Positions 57,871 through 64,000 of a DNA stretch of 64,000 bases are shown in pieces; position 1 is the first letter of the stretch, and the number at the start of each line of letters is the position of its first letter. Location: assembly GCF_046630445.1 (NCBI RefSeq), contig NC_092339.1, positions 55,909,501 to 55,973,500 on the forward strand, in the 5' to 3' direction. Below the pieces are notes generated by a model. That model was given only the letters and a program-made list of their open reading frames with translations, was not told where the DNA came from and searched no databases. The DNA is from Rutidosis leptorrhynchoides. Lineage: Eukaryota; Streptophyta; Magnoliopsida; Asterales; Asteraceae. Both the position numbers and the translations under genes were made by a program.

Positions 57871-58802
57871 AGGGGTTCTGACAGGCCCACTCACTTGACC
57901 TAAAAACGCATTTATTACGTTTTATTTTATTATTATTATTATAACCCTAGTTTTTATTATTATTATTATTATTTTTAGATAATTTAATTTATATTTACTT
58001 TTAATTAGTTTTAAATTTATAAACTTAATACTTTTATAATATAAAATATAAAAATAATATTTTTATAAAACTAATAATTTTTATAAACTTTTTATTAACT
58101 TTTATATTTTGTATCTTTTATTTATTTTTAGCGTAATTTTTGTATTTTTATCATTCGTGCTTAGTTTTAAGTCTAGTTTTTGCCGTAGTTTCATTTTTAT
58201 TTCTAGAATTTTTAGGCATTGCCGTAAAATCCCTTAAGTGCTTTTTCTTTAGACTAAGATTTAGATGCTTTAGAATTTTGCGACGCCGTTTTTATATTTT
58301 AGTACCTTTTTAAGTTATTACCATTTGGGATATAGTTTTTCTTTTAAGCTTTAATATTTTTAGACGCAACTTTTAATTCTTAGTTTTTAATTCCTTTTTA
58401 AGTTACGACGCGCTATTTTCTTATTTTTATTTTTCGACGTTTTTCGACGCGCATTCTTTTTCTTTCTTATTTCTCGACGCTTTAGTTTTTAGGACTTAGA
58501 AATTTTCTCTATTTCTTATCTAATATCTCAAACAGAAAGAAAAATTATTTAAGTGGTTAAATTAATGGACGTTGACAATTTTCTGCTTCGTAGTAATAGT
58601 TGGATTTGTTAGTGGCTGAGTTGTGAGCTTCCGATTTAAAGGGTTCTGGCTCCCTGCTGCATCTTTTGGCTATTCGAAACGTGGGCAAAAGCAGAAAAGT
58701 CTATTAATTGGACAACTTATATAAGTTTTTCTATTTTTTATAACTAATAGGATAATTCGTGAATGCACCACATTGTAGCTAAAATTTGGCCATCGCAATA
58801 AA

Positions 58803-59906
58803 ATGGAAAAATTTGAAAACAAAGCCTTGGAAACTCTTTTTGAACTCCGAAATCAATTAAATCAATACTCTCAAATGAGTGTTGATGACAATTCGGTCAG
58901 TCAATCTTGGATCGCGAACGACGAAACAATAACTGGTTGTGAAATCTGTGGAGATTATCACTCAACAAGGGAATGTTACTATTATGTTCCTATGGAAAAT
59001 TACGTACCCACAGAACCTGAATGGAGCGATTACGAAGAACGCAATTCAAACTGGGATTATTCCCAAGAATTTATCGAAACTCAACAACCAGAAGACGAGG
59101 AAAATTACGTGTCCAAAAATTCTTTAGACAATATGAAAATCAAACTCGAAGAACTTGATGCTCAAAAGGAACAAATGAGAGAGTTTGTAAACCGGCAAGC
59201 TGAAACTCTATCAGATTACACACCTGTTGATCTGAGGAGTCGTGTGCAAGAAAATCTCAAATCATCGAATTTTGATGAATTCGGGAGCTCCGAAATCACC
59301 AACTATCCCGATGATACTTTTTATTCAGTCTTACCAAATTCACAACATATCGACACATTTGCCTCTACCGACGAAATAATCAATCCATCAATGGAGGATG
59401 AAGAAGAAGAAAGGGTGACAAATTGGTACTCTTGGGAAAACGATAACGTTGAAAATTTTACCCCCGAGGCCAAACCGAACTTTACCATCCCACAACTTTC
59501 CAACCCAATATTCTCAATAGACGAGTCATCTACTGAAGATGAACTACGAGCTGTAATAGATAATGACACCTCGGATTTCACCCAATTGGGTAATAGAGGT
59601 GAAAACTTTAATCCCGAGAATAAACGGAAGGACACTTTTGGAATTGACCACCCTATAGATATAAGTATGTCGGTGTATATCGATCCATTTGACCAAGAAC
59701 CAGAAAAGAGACATATCCATTTACTAAAAGCTACACTTAAAAAAGAATTAAGTAGTGACGATCGGGTGAGTCTAAACTTTAAACCCATTGATATATTATA
59801 CACCACCCGAGATGCAAATAACTGGCTCACTATTTTAATTCGTGGAACTTATTCCACCGATTTCACATGTCGTCAGCTAAGTGTGGGGAAGTCTAACCCC
59901 ACTTAA
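58803..59906 (+). CDS. gag-like ORF of the young element, 367 aa
   Basis: An open ORF starting MEKFENKALETLFELRNQLN, with a single CCHC-type knuckle CEICGDYHSTREC near residues 47-59, as in the C-terminal part of Athila-type gag. The remainder is acidic and Glu/Asn-rich with no protease motif. A run of DE-rich blocks (EDEEEERVTNW) suggests a disordered linker. The canonical gag core upstream of the knuckle is missing, so the protein is short for gag. It may help packaging in trans, or may only be a remnant. Confidence 0.65.
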   Translation: MEKFENKALETLFELRNQLNQYSQMSVDDNSVSQSWIANDETITGCEICGDYHSTRECYYYVPMENYVPTEPEWSDYEERNSNWDYSQEFIETQQPEDEENYVSKNSLDNMKIKLEELDAQKEQMREFVNRQAETLSDYTPVDLRSRVQENLKSSNFDEFGSSEITNYPDDTFYSVLPNSQHIDTFASTDEIINPSMEDEEEERVTNWYSWENDNVENFTPEAKPNFTIPQLSNPIFSIDESSTEDELRAVIDNDTSDFTQLGNRGENFNPENKRKDTFGIDHPIDISMSVYIDPFDQEPEKRHIHLLKATLKKELSSDDRVSLNFKPIDILYTTRDANNWLTILIRGTYSTDFTCRQLSVGKSNPT

Positions 59907-61851
59907 CGTTAAATTAGGGGTTTGGGTTAGTGCATAACTCGTTAATAAACATGCATAATAAATTAGGGTAAAAGATGCATTTTCAAAGATTAGCAAACAG
60001 TTCAGAAAAGCAACCATTTTTGAAGAAAAACATGTGTGATAAAACAAGAAGGAATGAACGGTGAGGCGCGCCATCTATCATTCGTCGAGCTTTGTAAGTA
60101 CAAACTAGGTATTCTTAATCACTTTTCTACACTAATCACCCTCATGAATTTATAATTAGAGTCTGATTTCATGCAAATGAGGGCATTGCATGATCTCAAG
60201 TGTGGGGAAGGGTTATAAATTCTCTCGGGTTTACACTTGGTTTATTTGCCAAATTTTGTGAAAATTTGAAAAAAATTTCAACTAAATGAATTTAAAATCA
60301 TGTTTATACATATTTATGAACGATGAAAACTAGGTGTTAATACCGAAATTATCGTTACCTTAAAAAGGACATAAATTGAGAAACAACCCAAAACGCTTGA
60401 ATTCATTTAAGAATGGAATAGAAGAGAATAAAAAGGCAAAGAAATAAACTAAGTGTGGGGAGAATGTACCAAGTTATTCAATTAAAAATTATCTATCACA
60501 TGTTTCTGTAAAGTTATTGCAGGTGCTTTTGTTTTGAACTAAATTAATAGTTTTACCCGGTTTATTGTGATACTTTTGAAAGAAAGATGGATCTACACGA
60601 TGAATCAATTCCATCATTAGAAGGAAGTAAAGTCTTCCGAAAAAGACACGCGCTTCTTGATTTAGGTCATGAAGTTGTCGTCCAGACCAGCTGTAGGTTG
60701 ACAAAAAAATCTAGAAAAGTCATCACTAAAATCGGCTGGAAATCCACGGACCTCAGCATCAAACAGGGTCGCCAAGTGGTCAGATTTATCCTAACCATGA
60801 GAAGGATTTATCTCGTACAATGGGGGGGCACCATGCAAATTAGCTTGATAAAACTAATGAATCAGATCCCCAGAAAGGATAATCTCCTTAAAGATTAAAA
60901 ATCAGCTTTTAAGACTGATATTACTCAATCCTTGAGATTGACCTTAAAGATTGAGAATTCAAACTCATGGAATTCAATGATATCTAAACTCGAGCTTGAA
61001 CGAGAAAATATTTTGATCAAAAATACAAACCGATTTGTCTTCTGAAAAACCCATTTTCAATGCGTTCATTACCATTGAACGTAAAATCCTAGGAATTCAC
61101 CTGGAATTCATTAGGTCACCTGAACCAAATCGGGTGTCAACTGTAAGAACGGTGGTTGCATAGCATGGTCGAAGACAGGACCTTGTGCCAGACCAAAAAA
61201 TCATAGGATGATCTTTACTATTGCTCCTACCAAGGATAGTTCTAGCATCCGACACGTTTTTAGACCATGAACAAATGCATGTCATTAGACATTGCCTTAA
61301 CAGTTTCTTGTTCATCGCTTTCCTTTACAACCGGACGGTAGTTTACCGAAAGGTAATATACGGAACAAGTAAACTGGATGTGTGCTTTCCGATACCAGGA
61401 TAGCAGTGGATTACACGAACCTAAAAGTTTTAAGCCAAAATATTGATCCACAAATATATTTTGCAACACCAAAGAATGGATTAAATCAGAAAACTTGTCT
61501 AGGATAAAATCTAGCTTGAATTTTCAAAAGATCAAATGTTTTCATAAAGATCCAATTTCCTTAAGGATCTACATTTTTATAAGTCATGTGGGACTGTAAA
61601 CCGCCTTTCAAATGTGCACTTTGCTTTGGAAACCGAAAGTAAATCGGCTATTTGATTGTAAGTGTCGTTGACCTAAACCCAAGGCAACTGTGGATGACAC
61701 ACCCACCTTTAACCATGGTTCTATCATTACTATCATTGTTTATACCGCTCTATCAAAATCACTGATGTACAAAGTGTGAAGAATAAAGAAGTGATTCGTG
61801 TGATGTATTATATTATTTCAAGACTGTATTGCTTGAGGACAAGCAACGCTC
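59907..61851 (+). other. 3' internal region of the young element; repeated PPT-like boxes, no pol
   Basis: No conserved protein domain. Small ORFs such as 60587-60898 have no family resemblance. The box AAGTGTGGGGA occurs at 59879, 60198 and 60451, and again as the real PPT at 61852. Confidence 0.6.
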
Positions 61852-61865
61852 AAGTGTGGGGATAT
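61852..61865 (+). other. Polypurine tract of the young element
   Basis: AAGTGTGGGGATAT directly before the 3' LTR TGATAAGG. Confidence 0.7.
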
Positions 61866-63761
61866 TGATAAGGCTAAAAAGGAACATATATTTCATAGCA
61901 TTATCCCCCAAGAAAGACAGGATTTTAGTTGTAATTGTTCCATATTCAAGTAATATTCGATTATATTAAATAAGTGCGAAGACAAAAGGCGAAAACGAGA
62001 TTTGAAGACGGAAAGGTCCAAAATGCTCAAATGTACAAGATACAATTAAAGTGGTTCAAATTATTGATGAGGAACGTCTAAAAATAACAAGAGTACAAGT
62101 TACGAAACGCAAAGTACACGATATAAAATAGTACGCAAGGACGTCCGAAAATCCGGAACCGGGACCCGAGCCAAGAAGAAACGCCCGACGCAATGGACCA
62201 AAAATATCTAGTCTACTATGCACATAAATATAATATAATATATAAATAATTATTAAAATTATTTATATTTTATATATATTTAATAAATATGTCGACGAAC
62301 AAGAAGACAAAAGATATGTGAGCTGTCCAGCGTGGCCATGCGAGTCGCATGGCAAATAGGCATAAACCCATGCGAGTCGCATGAGGATCAGAATCAGCTC
62401 ACATTCTATAAATTGCCAGTTTTTCGTTCGTTTTTAACACCACACACACAAATAAATAATAATACTCTGTAATAAATAATAATAAATATATATATTATAT
62501 ATATAGTATAGGGTAGTTTTATATTAGATTAGTTTGGGTTATGTAAAGGTTATTTTACGGGTTTTTGAAGTCGAAATTCTGTCCGTGTAACACTACGCGA
62601 TAAATAATCAATGTAAGCTATGTTCTCCTTTTTAAATTAATGTCTCATAGCTAAGTTATTATTATGCTTATTTAAAACGAAGTAATCATGATGTTGGGCT
62701 AATTACTAAAATTGGGTAATTGGACTTTGTACCATAATTGGGGTTTGGACAAAAGAACGACACTTGTGGAAATTAGACTATGGGCTATTAATGGGCTTTA
62801 TATTTGTTTAACTAAATGATAGTTTGTTAATGTTAATATAAAGATTTACAATTGGGCGTCCCTATAAATTACCATATACACTCGATCGGACACGATGGGC
62901 GGGGTATTTATATGTACGAATAATCGTTCATTTAATCGGACACGGGAATGGATTAATAGCCACTAGAATAATTAAAACAGGGGTGAAATTACATTCAAGG
63001 GTAATTGGTGTAATTGTTAACAAAGTAGTAAAACCTTGGTTTACACACAGTCGATATCCTGGTGTATTCATTAAACAAAGTATTAAAACCTTGTTACAAT
63101 TCGAATCCCCAATTAGTTGGAATATTTAACTTCGGGTATAAGAATAATTTGATGAGGACACTCGCATTTTATATTTATGACTGATGGACTGTTATGGACA
63201 AAAACCAGACGGACATATTAAATAAACCAGGACAAAGGACAATTAACCCATGGGCATAAAACTAAAATCAACACGTCAAACATCATGATTACGGAAGTTT
63301 AAATAAGCATAATTCTTTTATTTCATATATAATCCCTTTTATTTCATATTTAATTGCACTTTTAATTTTCGCACTTTAATTTCTGTCATTTTAATTATCG
63401 TCATTTACTTTACTCTTTAAATTAAGTTTTTAGTTATTTTTAATATTTTGCATTAGCTTTTAATTGTGACTTTAAAATATAAAATCGACAAACCGGTCAT
63501 TAAACGGTAAAACCCCCCTTTTTATATTTATATTTATATATTGTTATATAAAAATAAAGTGTTTCATAAGCCCGTCTCCCTGTGGAACGAACCGGACTTA
63601 CTAAAAACTATACTACTCCGCGACTAGGTACACTGCCTATAGTGCTGTAGCAAGGTTTTGGTATATCCCACTCGATAAATAAATAATTAAAACTTGTCAT
63701 AATTTGTAGCATTCCGCATTAAAAATATATAACTATTTCGTACACCACGCTACACACATCA
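61866..63761 (+). repeat. 3' LTR of the young element
   Basis: Same length as the 5' LTR and nearly identical. Differences I noticed are single transitions near 62534, 62936, 63119 and 63645. Confidence 0.93.
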
Positions 63762-63985
63762 CTCGTATTAGGGGAACATCATATATCCCTAGAAACTTGG
63801 CAAAACGAACCAAAACCGAAGAAGAAGAAACAAGCGAGTCGGAATAAGATAGTTGTATTCGTGTGGTGTAATATATGTAATATAGTGTGCTTATGCTTTA
63901 TGATGTATGTAAAAATTGCTTGTATTAATAAGTATTTTTTTTTATGAATCTAACTCTTGTCTATTTTACAGTATAAAAACACAAA

Positions 63986-64000
63986 ATGGATAGACAACCC
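63986..64000 (+). pseudogene. Start of the F-box-like leader ORF, plus-strand copy
   Basis: ATGGATAGACAACCC matches the start region of 50134 (M-D-x-x-x-RQP), after the shared sequence tgtctattttacagtataaaaac. The rest lies beyond the window. The tattttacag just upstream could be a splice acceptor. Confidence 0.5.

Larger units (their letters stand above)
55614..63761 (+). mobile_element. Young non-autonomous Athila/Tat-like LTR retrotransposon, structurally whole
   Basis: LTRs 55614-57509 and 61866-63761 are both exactly 1,896 bp. The 5-bp target duplication ctcgt lies at 55609-55613 and 63762-63766. PBS at 57516-57533 (TGGCGCCGCTGCCGGGGA, tRNA-Asp type), PPT ending at 61865, one gag-like ORF (58803-59906), and no protease, RT or integrase. 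By eye the LTRs differ at about four sites (about 0.2%), suggesting insertion within roughly the last 100,000 years at usual plant rates. It would depend on an autonomous relative for movement. Confidence 0.9.
51621..64000 (+). mobile_element. Related gypsy element on the plus strand (5' part; continues past the window)
   Basis: 5' LTR 51621-54870, PBS 54872-54883, acidic leader ORF from 55080, the nested young element 55614-63761, then the rest of the leader and the first codons of the F-box-like ORF (63986-64000). It was probably inserted into the LTR of the minus-strand element. The likely target sequence is gcata (51616-51620); the partner copy is outside the window. Confidence 0.8.

Noticed and set aside
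57900-58560. CRISPR-like or regulatory repeat cluster (repeated cgacgc motifs)
   Set aside because: Spacing is irregular and the T-rich leader of the young element explains the repetition; nothing suggests a repeat-spacer array.
59321-59830. 169-aa minus-strand ORF
   Set aside because: Opposite-strand shadow of the gag-like ORF; no family resemblance.

Overview
This is an AT-rich plant nuclear window. Long plant introns, Ty3/gypsy and Ty1/copia LTRs, Helitron, CACTA and LINE debris all point to a large-genome eudicot. The daisy family (Asteraceae) is my best inference, because the kinase exons look like a receptor-like-kinase subgroup (CrRLK1L-1-like, no ectodomain) that I associate with that family; the window carries no direct species marker.

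Host genes. The centre (about 14.7-37.8 kb) holds a minus-strand tandem array. Two copies, B (27331-35433) and A (17594-26512), each start with an exon encoding a complete receptor-like/Pelle-type protein kinase domain. They continue through two short linker exons into a long armadillo/HEAT region that I recognise as the C-terminal part of TWO-IN-ONE (TIO), the plant FUSED kinase of the phragmoplast. I mapped every splice site by hand. All exon phases agree and both reading frames stay open: about 1,285 aa for A and about 1,231 aa for B, which has lost two ARM exons. These look like chimeric genes in which the normal FUSED kinase is replaced by an unrelated receptor-like kinase. A third copy (C, 16034-16547) survives only as the last exon and a piece of the one before it. 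Each end of the array carries a broken fragment of importin-alpha exon 1 (IBB domain), which suggests an ancestral unit of importin fragment, RLK-TIO gene and 3' flank.

Left flank (1-14.5 kb). There is a gypsy (Tekay/Del-like) leader and 4.1-kb LTR, a decayed Helitron helicase fragment, and a copia LTR split by a 4.1-kb gypsy solo LTR with a perfect 5-bp target duplication. A copia solo LTR and a CACTA MITE, both with exact target duplications, sit in the 3' flank of copy C.

Right flank (39-64 kb). A broken minus-strand chromodomain gypsy element (39049-51620) is itself interrupted by a solo LTR. It abuts a related plus-strand element that begins at 51621 and runs out of the window. Both carry an unusual leader between primer-binding site and gag: an acidic Ser/Glu-rich ORF, then an apparently captured F-box gene (only its first codons are seen in the plus copy). 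The plus element is split by a very young, structurally whole, pol-less Athila/Tat-like element (55614-63761) with two 1,896-bp LTRs that differ at only about four sites.

The observations most worth following are the RLK-TIO chimera, the F-box capture by the gypsy family, and a double-palindrome module next to the TATA box that two unrelated LTR families share.
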